NCBI GenBank assembly: GCA_964203655.1
Contig: CAXNMJ010000001.1
Coordinates: forward strand, 402,206 to 466,205
Origin: BACL27 sp947488385
GTDB taxonomy: Bacteria > Actinomycetota > Acidimicrobiia > Acidimicrobiales > Ilumatobacteraceae
Direction of reading: 5' to 3'
DNA: 64,000 nucleotides
This document shows, one piece after another, positions 1 to 9,906 of this stretch. A program made the translations under genes and the position numbers. Position 1 is the stretch's first letter. Every line of letters starts with the position of its first letter. The notes beneath the pieces are model-generated. The model did no database searches. It was not told where the DNA came from and worked only from the letters and a program-made list of their open reading frames with translations.

Positions 1-344
1 CTTTTCACGGCTGACTTAATTTTTGCTGCAATTACGTCGAGGGCTTCGTCCCATGTTGCGCTGCGAAACTCACCCGCACCTTTTTTGCCAACTCGAATCA
101 ACGGGGTCATTATCCGCTCTGGCGAATAAACCCGATCGGCGTGGTGCTTGACTTTTTTACAAATCCAACCATCTGTTAACGGGTTGGACATCTCATCTAT
201 TGGTGCCGCATCAATTTTTGTTATTCGACCGAGCGTCAGTGTTACTTCGAGCGAACATGCATCTGGGCAATCTAAAGGACACGCCGTTCGCACCAAGATT
301 TTTTCGGCGACTTTTTCGGCGACTTTTTCGGCGACGTTGTCCAC
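1..344 (-). CDS. Molybdopterin oxidoreductase (formate dehydrogenase-like), N-terminal part
   Basis: The reverse strand encodes the N-terminus of a molybdopterin-dependent oxidoreductase and runs off the left edge. After a short helical leader comes the [4Fe-4S] domain signature RTACPLDCPDAC followed by WICKKVKHHADRVYSPERI, the usual C-x2-C-x3-C ... C pattern, then the start of the catalytic domain (TWDEALDVIA). Members of this family move electrons between substrates such as formate and a quinone or NAD partner; the substrate cannot be told from this fragment. A stop lies upstream in frame, so GTG at 344 is the most upstream plausible start, giving MDNVAEKVAEKVAEKILVRT. The VAEK unit is tandemly repeated in DNA and protein. 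The MFS gene upstream ends 39 bp away on the same strand. Confidence 0.8.
   Translation of the reverse strand, partial: MDNVAEKVAEKVAEKILVRTACPLDCPDACSLEVTLTLGRITKIDAAPIDEMSNPLTDGWICKKVKHHADRVYSPERIMTPLIRVGKKGAGEFRSATWDEALDVIAAKIKSAVK
301..335. repeat. 12-bp in-frame tandem repeat, about 3 copies
   Basis: The unit TTTTCGGCGACT occurs almost three times head to tail. On the reverse strand it encodes VAEK-VAEK-VAEK at the extreme N-terminus of the molybdopterin oxidoreductase, just before its iron-sulfur motif. The copies are identical, which suggests recent slippage or an assembly artefact. Confidence 0.85.
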
Positions 345-383
345 ACACCCATTATCGCACGAGCGTCGCTCCCCTCCGATTGC

Positions 384-1688
384 CTATTTAGTTGTTGATT
401 CCTCGGCAGATAATTCGTCAAAAGTATCAATATTGCGAAGTTGCTTGAATTTGTACCAAAAGATGCCGACGATTCCGAGAGTTGCAATACCTCCACCAAC
501 GACAGTTGATTTGACTCCGACAAGCTGTGAAACTGCACCCGATTCAAACGCACCGAGTTCATTTGTCGCACCGATAAACACGTTTTCGACTGCCGACACT
601 CGGCCGCGCTTGTCGTCAGGGGTAACTAGCGGCACGATTGCTCCTCGCACAAAAACGCTGATCATGTCGCCAGCGCTCAAAATCATCACCGCGAAAAATG
701 CAACCCAATAGTTGCTGGTCAAGCCCAACACGATCGTGCCCAAACCAAATACACCAACTGCAATCAGCATCGACCGACCAACACGCCTTCGAATTGGTCT
801 AAACGCCAAAATTGCAGCCGTACTCGCCGCACCAATACCGACGGATGCTCGCAACCAGCCGTAGGCAACGTCACCAACCATCAGTTGATCTTTGGCGATC
901 ACTGGCAGCAACGCAATTGCTCCACCAAAAAGTACGGCGAACAAGTCGAGCGAAATCGCAGCCAACAAAATCGGCGTGCGCATGATGAAACGCAAACCTT
1001 CCATCGCCGAATGCAGCGTTGGTCTTTCAGTCTTCACCACGGCTGCAGAAATTATTTGTAGCTTGATTCGCGAAATCAAAACTATGCCGAGACCGATTAG
1101 CCCGGCAGCAGTTGCGTAAGCAATCCACGGAGCAGCCGCATACAAGAAACCCGACATCGCCGGACCGACGATCATTGCGCCTGTCCAAACTGCCGAATAC
1201 ATCGCCACCATCTGCGGCAATCCATGTTCTGGCGCAATCATCGGCCCAATTGAACGCATCGCCGGCGAAACAAATGCTCGCGACGCACCGTAGGCGATCG
1301 CAATTAAAAATATTGGCGCAACGCTTGTCGGGTTGGTACGTGAGTAAAAAACTAAAGCCAGTGCACACATAAACTCGCCGACCATCGCTGTTACTGCGAC
1401 ACGACGACGGTTATAACGATCAGCCACGGTGCCCGATACGAACACGAGCAACGCCACCGGCAAAAACTCGGCAAGTCCAAGCAATCCGATATCAATTTCA
1501 CGACCTGTGATGTCGTAAATATGCTTTCCTAAAGTTGCTGCTTGCAGCATCAGCCCGATGTATAGAGCCGAGTTCGCGATAATAAACGACTTCACACCCG
1601 GAGCTTGAAAAACTTCTCGAGCCGAAAGCTTTATTGGTTCAACTGCACCTGATTGGCTTTTATCACTTGAGTTATCTGACGAATTCAC
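384..1688 (-). CDS. MFS transporter (EntS / MFS_3-like efflux)
   Basis: A 434-residue polytopic membrane protein of the major facilitator superfamily. About 12 hydrophobic segments are visible, with the MFS loop 2-3 pattern (FVSGTVADRYNRRRVAV) after TM2, as in the EntS-type exporters of small molecules or siderophores. The start is GTG at 1688 (MNSSDNSSDKSQ, a short soluble leader). The substrate is unknown. It is divergent from the amidase with 58 bp between starts, and followed on the same strand by the molybdopterin oxidoreductase. No frame break is seen and the length is normal for the family. Confidence 0.8.
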   Translation of the reverse strand: MNSSDNSSDKSQSGAVEPIKLSAREVFQAPGVKSFIIANSALYIGLMLQAATLGKHIYDITGREIDIGLLGLAEFLPVALLVFVSGTVADRYNRRRVAVTAMVGEFMCALALVFYSRTNPTSVAPIFLIAIAYGASRAFVSPAMRSIGPMIAPEHGLPQMVAMYSAVWTGAMIVGPAMSGFLYAAAPWIAYATAAGLIGLGIVLISRIKLQIISAAVVKTERPTLHSAMEGLRFIMRTPILLAAISLDLFAVLFGGAIALLPVIAKDQLMVGDVAYGWLRASVGIGAASTAAILAFRPIRRRVGRSMLIAVGVFGLGTIVLGLTSNYWVAFFAVMILSAGDMISVFVRGAIVPLVTPDDKRGRVSAVENVFIGATNELGAFESGAVSQLVGVKSTVVGGGIATLGIVGIFWYKFKQLRNIDTFDELSAEESTTK

Positions 1689-1717
1689 GACTGTCTTAAC
1701 TTACTCTGTCTTGGCTC

Positions 1718-1729
1718 TATCTATAGATA
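1718..1729. promoter_or_regulatory. 12-bp palindrome between divergent MFS and amidase genes
   Basis: TATCTATAGATA is a perfect palindrome in the 58-bp divergent intergenic region, 17 bp upstream of the chosen amidase ATG. It is AT-rich and could be an operator or overlapping -10 elements. Only symmetry and position support it. Confidence 0.3.
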
Positions 1730-1746
1730 TAGACAAGACTGTATTC

Positions 1747-3195
1747 ATGTCGTTGTCAGACCTGGCCAATCAAACAAGATTCATAGACGGTGTCGGCCAA
1801 GCCGAACTTGTCAGTTCAGGCAAGGTTTCGGCAAGCGAACTTCTAGAGGCTGCAATCGAGCGCAATGTTGCTTTTAATCCGAAAATCAACGCAGTAAATA
1901 TCACTTGGCTCGATCACGCCCGAGAGCTTGCTAAAAAATTCAAGCCAAGCACGAACAAAAAGTTTGGCGGCGTGCCGTTCGTGTTAAAAGACTTGGGTGC
2001 GCCATTCGCCGGTCAACACATGTCGAACGGCAACATCGCACTCAAAAACGCCAACTACATCGCACCAACAAACTCAAATCTTGTGCAAAAATTTATTGAT
2101 GCGGGCCTAATTACTTTTGGACGAACAAACTCACCCGAGTTCGGCAGCGTGCCCGTCACCGAGCCAATTGCGTGGGGTGCAACGCGTAACCCGTTTGATA
2201 TCACTCGCACGTCTGGTGGTTCAAGTGGTGGCAGCGCAGCAGCCGTAGCTGCAGGCATCGTGCCGATGGCTCATGCCAGCGACGGCGGAGGCAGCATTCG
2301 CATTCCGGCTGCATGTTGCGGTCTTGTCGGTTTAAAAACCTCACAAGGACGAATATCTCTTGCGCCACTTGGCGACGAGTCAAACGTGAGCGTGCACTTT
2401 GCAGTTACTCGAACGGTGCGTGATGCAGCGGCGCTACTCGATGCAGTGCATGGCCCTGCAGTTGGCGACAGAGTGATCGCACCCGCACCGTCGCGTCCAT
2501 ATATTCAAGAAGTCGGCGCCGACCCGGGCAAACTTCGCATCGGTTTCATTGATCACCACATAACTGGTGCACATATCGACACCGAATGTGTTCAAGCGGT
2601 ACGTGACACTTGCAAACTGCTCGAGTCGCTTGGTCATCACGTTGAGAATTCGTGGCCGAGCGCACTCAACAACACAGATTTTTCTGGCAAGTTCACAGCA
2701 ATATGGTCAACGAACATGTCAGTTGGTCGCAACTCACTCGGCCAAATGCTCGGGCGCGAAGTCACGATCAATGACATCGAACTCATGAACTGGACAATGG
2801 CCGAGTATGCAAAAAAGATGACGGCAACTGATTACGCGCAGGCTGTTTATACGTCAATGCTTTTCCGCCGAGCCGTGCAGCAGTGGTGGGCAGACGGGTG
2901 GGATCTGCTTGTAACTCCAACTACATCGCAACTGCCATTGCCGATTGGCACGATTAGAAACATGCCAGAAAGCCCAATGGATGCACTGCGCATCGCCGGT
3001 GATTGGATTCCGCTCACTCCGCCGTTCAATACATCTGGCCAGCCGGCGATCAACGTGCCGCTGCAATGGACACAAGACGGCATCCCTGTTGGAGTACAAA
3101 TTGTCGCTGCATATGGACGAGAAGATTTGCTAATTCGTGTCGCTTCACAACTAGAGACTGCCCAACCCTGGGCGCACCACACGCCAAACATCTAG
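1747..3195 (+). CDS. Amidase signature family amidase
   Basis: A hydrolase of the amidase signature family (amide or carbamoyl bond cleavage, cytoplasmic). The Ser-cisSer-Lys triad is visible: the lysine in PFVLKDLG, the Gly/Ser-rich signature TSGGSSGGSAAAVAAG and the downstream SDGGGSIRIPA segment with the nucleophilic serine. Length is 482 aa, usual for the family. ATG at 1747 (MSLSDLANQTRF) is preferred over the in-frame TTG 36 bases upstream, because homologues begin with this kind of helix and the upstream stretch overlaps the promoter-like palindrome. The exact substrate cannot be assigned, and the gene is not next to gatB or gatC, so it is probably not the tRNA amidotransferase subunit. 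Confidence 0.85.
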   Translation: MSLSDLANQTRFIDGVGQAELVSSGKVSASELLEAAIERNVAFNPKINAVNITWLDHARELAKKFKPSTNKKFGGVPFVLKDLGAPFAGQHMSNGNIALKNANYIAPTNSNLVQKFIDAGLITFGRTNSPEFGSVPVTEPIAWGATRNPFDITRTSGGSSGGSAAAVAAGIVPMAHASDGGGSIRIPAACCGLVGLKTSQGRISLAPLGDESNVSVHFAVTRTVRDAAALLDAVHGPAVGDRVIAPAPSRPYIQEVGADPGKLRIGFIDHHITGAHIDTECVQAVRDTCKLLESLGHHVENSWPSALNNTDFSGKFTAIWSTNMSVGRNSLGQMLGREVTINDIELMNWTMAEYAKKMTATDYAQAVYTSMLFRRAVQQWWADGWDLLVTPTTSQLPLPIGTIRNMPESPMDALRIAGDWIPLTPPFNTSGQPAINVPLQWTQDGIPVGVQIVAAYGREDLLIRVASQLETAQPWAHHTPNI

Positions 3196-3204
3196 CTACA
3201 AATA

Positions 3205-3254
3205 CTCTGTTACACCCTTGGGCGAAGATGCTTCTTCCCCAAAAAGAAACAGAG
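3205..3254 (+). promoter_or_regulatory. Three-tier hairpin in the leader of the YqaJ-type nuclease
   Basis: Nested complementary arms are CTCTGTT (3205-3211) with AACAGAG (3248-3254), TTGGG (3218-3222) with CCCAA (3238-3242) and GAAG (3224-3227) with CTTC (3231-3234), closing on a 3-base loop. The outer right arm overlaps the AGAGAG purine stretch before the ATG at 3266, so folding could hide the ribosome site. It also follows the amidase stop by 10 bp and might act as an attenuator. Inference from pairing only. Confidence 0.35.
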
Positions 3255-3265
3255 AGACATAATTA

Positions 3266-4219
3266 ATGAGCACGATTACTGCAGTTAACTTTGAGCGAAT
3301 TCCTAAACCAAAACACGGCAGCGAAGACTGGCTACGGCTGCGCTGGCGCGACAGCAATGGTCGTTGCACTTTTGGTGCGTCAGATGCCCCGGCACTCATG
3401 GGTGCCTCACCATATTCAACCCGTTCAGACCTTTTTTACGACAAGAGTGTTGACCCAACTGTCGAAGAAGACAAGCCAGTTTTCCGCCGCGGCAATGTTC
3501 TCGAGCCTGCACTACTCGAAGAAGCATCGCATCTTTTGGGCATAAATGTTTTCACTCCCTCGGTCATGTATCGCGCAGGTCGCTTCACAATTTCTAAAGA
3601 TGGCGTCGACAACGAAGAGTTGCCAACTGTGGGTGTTGAAGCGAAAACCACTTCGCGCTACAGCGTTCACACCGCAGACGATCTGCCTTTTGAATGGCGT
3701 TGGCAGGGTTGGGCTCAACAATCAGTGCTCAACGTGCCATTGTTTTTTATCGTCTTAGATCGCGATCTACGCATCAGCTTTGTTGAGCTACCACGCAATC
3801 AAGAAGCCATCGATCAACTCTGGGCTGAAGCCGAACGATTCGGCGCACTCGTCGATTCAGGTGCTCGCGCCGATGCCGACATCAACCAGTTCAGCGCCGA
3901 GCAAATCTCTTCGCTTTACCGAGCAACGCCAACAGCAATCGAATTACCCGAGTCGGCTCGTGCCGTGCTGGCAAACCTTCGTGAAGCACGCGTGACTCGT
4001 CGCGACGCTGAAAAGCAAGAGACAATTGCCAAAGATGAGTTGGCGCGCTTGCTTCGCGAAAACGAAGTCGGTCTACTCGACGGCGAACAAGTCGTCACTT
4101 GGCGCGAACATGCCGGCAAACAAGCCATCGACTCAAAGCGTCTTCGCACTGAGCTTCCAGAGGTTTACGAAAACTTCCTGAAAGTTGGCGACCCATTTCG
4201 GGTCATGCGAGTTAAATAG
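3266..4219 (+). CDS. YqaJ-type PD-(D/E)XK exonuclease
   Basis: A 317-residue protein of the YqaJ / lambda-exonuclease fold. The N-terminal part has the usual Trp-Arg and Gly-Ala-Ser-Asp region (DWLRLRWRDSN, FGASDAPALMGASPYSTRSDLFYDK). The conserved RGNVLEP glutamate motif follows near residue 75, then the PD-(D/E)XK core GVEAKTTSRYS and the WQGWAQQSVLNVP segment. A C-terminal helical region (AVLANLREARVTRRDAEKQE) resembles the tail of phage YqaJ proteins. Such enzymes resect double-stranded DNA for single-strand annealing recombination. No phage genes are nearby, so this is a chromosomal copy. It converges on another nuclease-like gene, with stop codons overlapping by 8 bp. Confidence 0.75.
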   Translation: MSTITAVNFERIPKPKHGSEDWLRLRWRDSNGRCTFGASDAPALMGASPYSTRSDLFYDKSVDPTVEEDKPVFRRGNVLEPALLEEASHLLGINVFTPSVMYRAGRFTISKDGVDNEELPTVGVEAKTTSRYSVHTADDLPFEWRWQGWAQQSVLNVPLFFIVLDRDLRISFVELPRNQEAIDQLWAEAERFGALVDSGARADADINQFSAEQISSLYRATPTAIELPESARAVLANLREARVTRRDAEKQETIAKDELARLLRENEVGLLDGEQVVTWREHAGKQAIDSKRLRTELPEVYENFLKVGDPFRVMRVK

Positions 4220-6100
4220 CCTGTGCGCCCAACCGCATCATCCAGTGCTTCCAAATAATCACCATCGCAGCAGTGTCTAGTTCGCAATATTGCAGACAGC
4301 ATTTTTTTAACAGCGTCACGGTGCTTGGCGTCAGAGCGGCTTAAGCCATACATCATCTCTTGATAACTGCGCATCGCCCCAATGCCGTCGCGCACCGCTT
4401 CGACCGCGGTACTCTTTTGCTCTCGTCGTTACGGCAATGTTGTTGCGCTCGGCTTCTAAGATCAAACCAGTTAAGGCACTGTATGGGTCGAGTGCGCCAT
4501 CGAGGCTCTCGCGAAAATACTTTGCAAACCACGGGTCACGCCATAAATTTTCGTTGCTACCCCAGATTGCCGGCAATACATATTTAATACTCAAACTTCC
4601 ACCCATCTTTGGGTGGTAATAGTGCTCGCCGCATAATTCGAGCAGGTCCTGCACCCGCCCACCATCTTTGCGATCTGGCACTATTTGGTCGATCCAGTTG
4701 GCGATCTCTTTATCGGCATGGTTGTAGCTCGTCATTTGACGACGAATATCGCGCAAAGTTGTTTGCTCAAAGTTGCTCCACACGAACATCGTGCCGCTGT
4801 CACCGATCGCATCGCGTAATGCCCGAGCGAAATCAAAGCTCGGAAACGCATCTGCGACGTTTATCCATTCAGTGTGCTGCAGTTCTTTATCGCCTGGCTT
4901 CAAAATCGTGTGACAACTGAATTGAAATGCAATCTGCTCATATGGTTGCATGCCCTTGTGATACGGCACGGCCAACCGCGAAGTTTCAAAGTCAACAAAA
5001 TGCAACGGATACTCGCAAGCATCGAGTTCATCTTTTAGCAGTGGGTCGACCCACTCAGTGCCAGTTTTCGTGCACTCAAGTTGTCGAATCTGTCGCTTAC
5101 CCGTTGATTTATTTTGATCAATTATCTTTGGCGGTATCTCGACAAGTTTCGAGATGCCACTTTTGATTAGCCAATTAAGACCTTCTTTGCTGTTGCCCGC
5201 CGCGTCTGCCAAAAAGCCGATCTTGAACAGGTCAACCACATGCGGGTCGCCTGCGGCAAGCGCACCCCAACATTCAGCAAAACCATTTTTCAGACTATTT
5301 ATATTGCGATATTCGCAGTCTCGACACTTACTGCCAAGTGGTGGCTCGAGCGCAATGCTTGGGTCGGCAGAAATCTTGAGCAAAGTTTTGCTCGTCGACC
5401 TGACCCCGGCAATCATCTCGTCAACTTCGGCACGCACGTTCAAAAAACCCAAGAAGTGTTGGCTTCGCAACGCCGAAACATCGCCGTTATAAATTGCTCG
5501 CGGTCCAGTGCTGCCCGGGTCTTTGTCAGTGATTAATTCGACTTTGTTGAAGATCGCTTCTTCGTGGCAAGTTTTTGCTTTGTCCACGAGACATAACTCA
5601 GGCTCGACTTTCATTTCTGGATATGCCAGTTCAAGCGCATTTGTCTGATATGTGATGTCTAATAAATAGTCTCGCCAGTCACTGAGAATGCCACCTTGTT
5701 TGCCGCGAAACGGCGTCGGATCATTTATCGAGTCAAAACTCGCCGCCTTGACCTCAATCAGTCGCAAAACATTGCCAGTGCGCTGCAAAATGTCGACGCG
5801 TACCAACATGTCGTTGACGACAAATGTCGGTTCAAACCACACACCGTCGCCCGGCACCGCCATAAGTCGCGCAGTCGCCTGCTCTGGTGTTTCGCCTGCT
5901 TGCGGCACAACCCAAACCCCGTTGTCGAACAGCGCTCGCGCCAGCGCTTCGACCATAAATCCGCCGTCAGCAAAAAACTCGAGAAATGAATTCGCGTTAT
6001 TTAGCGATGGGTAACCCGATTTAAAATATTTGAGTTTGACCGGGCAGTCGCACCCCAACATAAAGTTCGACTTCGACAGCAGTTTCTCACGATCGGCCAC
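4212..6100 (-). CDS. DUF2779 family nuclease-like protein, two frameshifts near the C-terminus
   Basis: The N-terminus (LSKSNFMLGCDCPVKLKY) and the core D...EVK (RVDILQRTGNVLRLIEVKAAS) look like a Cas4/RecB-type PD-(D/E)XK module. A cysteine cluster follows (CRDCEYRN ... ECW), then the DUF2779 hallmark PLHFVDFETSRLAVPY, resembling a DnaQ-type DxE exonuclease motif. The uninterrupted frame stops early at 4331, but the family C-terminus continues in two other frames: STAVEAVRDGIGAMRSYQEM after a break near 4415 (a run of four A on the coding strand) and LQYCELDTAAMVIIWKHW after a break at 4302-4308 (a run of seven A). Each break fits one extra base. The reconstructed stop is at 4212. The start is GTG 6100 (TTG 6103 possible). 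The function is unproven. Confidence 0.7.
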
Positions 6101-6153
6101 CAAAACAACTTACAACGCAACTGTCGCAAGGTTTGCGACTATTGCTCCTGCGA

Positions 6154-8437
6154 CTATTGCGTAGCCATTGCCACTCGCTCATCACCTTCTGGGTTGCGCC
6201 ACGATCGCCCTGCTGGCACAACAACTACGCGATGCAAAGCACGATCAGTAAACGTAAACGGAGACTCAACACCACGAATCACCGATGATCCGCGCAAATA
6301 ACCAACGGTCAAACCGAACACGCCGAAAAATACAGGCACCGTTGCAGGTATCTCACCCGAGCCGACAGGCAGATCGTCGTAATACAAACTCACTTCGCCT
6401 TTGAACCGACCAGTTGACTTAAATTCAACTCGCAGAGTATGCGCACCAACTGGCACGTCAACTTCTGCCGATACAGAAAAATAATAGAGATCTAAAAAGT
6501 TGTGAACGTAATGCAAGCGCTTGTCTTTGACGTACACGGCGTATCCGCCGGCGCCACTGCCTTGGGCAATTATTGCGCCTTCAACTCCGGTTGATGGCAC
6601 ATTTACCTCGGCCAAAATCTCAAACGATCGATTGCGCAAGTTCGGCGCAACCATCGGCGGAATCGCACCAATACCTGGTCGGTATTCGTAGCGCTCTTGT
6701 CGATATCGCTTGTCGCCGAACTTTCCTGGTTGATTATTGAGCGGCAGAATTTGTTGCTTGTCGGCGAGGTCCCACCACAGCGCGATCATCTCTTTTAATT
6801 TTTCAGGATGTTTTGCCGCGAGGTCGTGTGTTTCCGCGAGATCTTTCTCGACGTGGTAGAGCTCCCACTGCTCGACATCAAAACCTATATTCGGATCTGA
6901 TCCGTCGTAACTTGGCGTGCCAGGTAAGCCAGGCATTTGATGAAACACAACCGCTTTCCAACCGTCGTGATACAGCGCACGCGAACCAAACATCTCATAA
7001 CACTGAGTTACGTGTTTGCTCGGCGCTTTGGCATCGCTGAGTGTGTGCGCAAAACTCACGCCTTCAATTGGCTGCTGTGGCACGCCGGCAATGTGCGTCG
7101 GTGGTTCAATACCGATCAGCTCAAGCAGAGTCGGCATCACATCTACCGCGTGCAAATACTGTGTTCGCACTTCGTTTTTGGCCGCAAGTTTTTTGGGCCA
7201 ATGCACAATCAACGGGTCAGTCACACCGCCTTCGTGAGTTTCGCGCTTCCATCGTTTGAACGGTGTGTTACCTGCCCACGCCCAACCCCACGGATAGTGA
7301 TTGTGCGCGTCTGGCGTGCCGAGCAGATCAATTCGTTTCATGTTTTCTTCAAGACTCTCGGGCACGAAGTTAAAGAAAAACATTTCGTTGAATGAGCCCT
7401 TTGGCCCGCCCTCTGCGCTTGCGCCGTTATCGCTCATCACGAGCACAATCGTGTTATCAAGTTCGCCCATTGACTCGATTTGTTTGATCACTCGGCCAAC
7501 TTGAGCATCAGTGTGAGTCAAGAAACCTGCGTAGACCTCCATCATTCGTGCATAAAGTTTTTTCTCGTCGGCAGCTGAGACCTGCCCACTCTGGCACCCA
7601 ATGCGGACGCTCACTTAGAACCGTGTCGCTCGGCAATAAGCCAGATTTTTTCTGTCGCGCGAAAACCTCTTCGCGCCACGCATCCCATCCTTGATCAAAC
7701 TTTCCGCGATATGCATCGATAAAACTCTTCGGCGCCTGATGTGGTGCGTGACATGCACCAGGAGCAAACCACATGAAGAAAGGTTTCTCAGGGTGCGCCG
7801 CACGCAAGTCGTTGATAAACAGTTCGGCTTTATCTGCCATGTCTTCAGTTAGGTGATAACCCTGTTCTGGCGTGCGCGGCGGATCAACTTGGTGATTGTC
7901 ATAAACAAGATCTGGGTGATACTGATCTGTCTCGCCACCGAGAAAGCCGTAGAAGCGTTCGAAGCCGCGACCAAGTGGCCATCGCTCTCGGGTTGATCCC
8001 ATTTGGTTCTCGCCTTGCGGCGAGAGATGCCACTTGCCAAGCAAATATGTTGCGTATCCATTGCGCACGAGAATCTCAGAAATCATTCCGGCGCTTGCCG
8101 GCATAATCGCGTTGTAACCAGGGAAGCCCGAAACAATGTCGGCGACACGACCCATGCCCACACTGTGCGGATTGCGGCCCGTCAATAGTGCGGCACGTGT
8201 TGGCGAGCAAAGAGCTGTCGTGTGATAGTTGCTGTAACGCAAACCATTGCTTGCGAGTTTGTCAAAAGTTGGCGTCGCAATATCTGAGCCGTAACAACCA
8301 AATTGTGCGTAGCCGACATCGTCGAGCAACACGACTAGAACATTCGGCGAGCCTTCGGGCGGTGTCGTTAGTGGCGGCCACCACGGCGTTGAGTCGTCAA
8401 ATGTGCGACCAATCTTGCCTTTGAACTCGTTTTGCAC
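6154..8437 (-). CDS. Arylsulfatase, one frameshift
   Basis: A large sulfatase (about 760 aa when rejoined). The N-terminal half has the metal-binding LLDDVG and the formylglycine motif C-x-P-x-R in TTALCSPTRAALLTGR; the C-terminal half has VMSDNGASAEGG and a beta-rich C-terminal domain (residues equivalent to positions 6250-6650). The halves lie in different frames: one stops after WVPEWAG, and the family sequence resumes as VSAADEKKLYARMMEVYAGF. The break is at about 7581-7587 and fits one extra G. Such enzymes hydrolyse sulfate esters and need cysteine-to-formylglycine conversion; no maturase gene is seen here. GTG start 8437 has an AAGGGGG ribosome site. No obvious signal peptide, so a cytoplasmic location is likely. 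Confidence 0.8.
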
Positions 8438-8539
8438 CCAAACCCCCTTGAGAAAAAATAGCCTCCCAACACGCGAATATTCGCATTAGAAGAGTTGAAA
8501 ATTTGCTGTGCTTATTTGCAGTTATCATTAGCGTCACCA

Positions 8540-8615
8540 GCGCTCGTAGCTCAACGGATAGAGCATTTGACTTCGGATCAAAGGGTTGGGGGTTCAAGTC
8601 CCTCCGAGCGCGCCA
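8540..8615 (+). tRNA. tRNA-Arg (anticodon TCG), CCA encoded
   Basis: A complete cloverleaf: acceptor arms GCGCTCG (8540-8546) and CGAGCGC (8605-8611), a D arm starting GCTC, anticodon stem TTTGA/TCAAA around the loop CTTCGGA giving anticodon TCG (reads CGA), and T arm GGGGGTTCAAGTCCC. Discriminator base G is at 8612 and CCA is encoded at 8613-8615. A -10-like TATCAT lies at 8523-8528; no convincing -35 was found. Confidence 0.93.
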
Positions 8616-8657
8616 ACAATAATCCTCCGCGGGTCTACCCCCGACATTTCGTTGTCC

Positions 8658-8663
8658 TACTAT
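8658..8663 (+). promoter_or_regulatory. -10 box of a probable leaderless promoter (ndh)
   Basis: TACTAT is separated from the ATG at 8671 by 7 bases, the spacing expected when transcription begins at or next to the start codon. No Shine-Dalgarno sequence is present. Confidence 0.45.
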
Positions 8664-8670
8664 TGAAATC

Positions 8671-9906
8671 ATGCTCATTCAATTTGGCGAGCAATCAACC
8701 AAAAAACATGCCGTCGTTATAGGTGCCGGCTTTGGCGGCTTAGCTTGCGCAAAAAAGTTGCGTAAATCTGGTGTCTACTCGGTAACGCTGATCGATAGAA
8801 ATCCATATCAGTTGTTTTCACCCCTGCTTTATCAAGTGGCAACAGCGTCTCTGCCCGAAGATGACATTGCGTTTCCGGTTCGAACCGCCTATCGCGAAGT
8901 GCAATTTGTTCGGGGTGATGTTAAAAGTGTCGATGTAAACACAAAAGAGATCACCTTGTCTACTGGTAAGACAATCTCTTACGACGACTTGATTCTCGCC
9001 GTTGGTTCCGAGGGCACAACGTTTGGTATCCCAGGTGTTGCCGAGCACTGTTTTCAAATGAAGTCAGTAAATGATGCTCGCGAAATTCGTCGCTCACTAC
9101 TCAGCACATATGAAAGTGTCGAAGATGGATTGTTGCCTCTCGAGAGTCTTAATGTCGTAATCGTTGGAGGCGGACCAACCGGTGTTGAACTCGCCGGTGC
9201 GGTCAGCGAACTACAACGAGAAATTCAACGCGAGTTTGAACACATTGCACCGAAAGCAACCGTGACACTTCTTGAGGCGGGCCCAAGACTTTTGCCGAGC
9301 TTTCATCCGTACTCGAGTAAATACACTTTAAAGACGCTGACGAAAATGGGCGTACGAGTTGAAGTTGACGCCGCTGTTGTTGAAGCGACACCAAGTTCGT
9401 TGCGACTTAAAGATGGAACAGAAATTATCGCTGGCACTCGCATTTGGGCCGCGGGGGTTGTCGCGCCTGCGCATTGGAAGTTTCTCGGTGAAACCGATCG
9501 CGGCAATCGAATCAGAGTGAATACGAATTTGCAGCTCAGCGATTCGATTTGGGTTGTCGGAGATGCCGCGAGTTTCCCTGATGCGACAGGGCGACCACTC
9601 CCGATGGTTGCGCCGGTCGCAATTCAACAAGGTAAGCACGTCGCGCGCCAGATCAGGCGACGAGAACAAGGCAAAACACTTGAGGCGTTTAAGTATCGCG
9701 ACAAGGGTCAAATGGCGACAATTGGTCGACGCAAAGCCGTTGTCGAAATGAATTCATGGTTGCGGTTTCAAGGCTCGCTCGCCTGGCTTACGTGGCTCGC
9801 ACTGCATCTCGCATATCTCTCGGGCGGGCGCAACCGCACAAGTATTTTCGCCGATTGGATCTGGAACTACATCGTCTGGACACCCCGCCGAACAATTACT
9901 GAATAA
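8671..9906 (+). CDS. ndh: Type II NADH dehydrogenase (NDH-2)
   Basis: A 411-residue FAD/NAD(P) disulfide-reductase-fold protein. The first dinucleotide motif is VVIGAGFGGLACAKKL near residue 15 and the second, for NADH, is VVIVGGGPTGVELAGAVSEL near residue 160. The quinone-side signature (LFSPLLYQVATASL) and the C-terminal FAD contact WVVGDAASFPD are present, and the C-terminus is amphipathic to hydrophobic (LAWLTWLALHLAYLSGG) for membrane attachment. It would oxidise NADH and reduce menaquinone on the inner face of the membrane without pumping protons. It is monocistronic, between the tRNA and an ABC exporter. Confidence 0.85.
   Translation: MLIQFGEQSTKKHAVVIGAGFGGLACAKKLRKSGVYSVTLIDRNPYQLFSPLLYQVATASLPEDDIAFPVRTAYREVQFVRGDVKSVDVNTKEITLSTGKTISYDDLILAVGSEGTTFGIPGVAEHCFQMKSVNDAREIRRSLLSTYESVEDGLLPLESLNVVIVGGGPTGVELAGAVSELQREIQREFEHIAPKATVTLLEAGPRLLPSFHPYSSKYTLKTLTKMGVRVEVDAAVVEATPSSLRLKDGTEIIAGTRIWAAGVVAPAHWKFLGETDRGNRIRVNTNLQLSDSIWVVGDAASFPDATGRPLPMVAPVAIQQGKHVARQIRRREQGKTLEAFKYRDKGQMATIGRRKAVVEMNSWLRFQGSLAWLTWLALHLAYLSGGRNRTSIFADWIWNYIVWTPRRTITE

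Noticed and set aside
4302..4308. Programmed frameshifting at the A7 run in the DUF2779 gene
   Set aside because: A second unrelated break lies about 110 bases upstream and many other genes have similar breaks, so assembly error is the simpler explanation.
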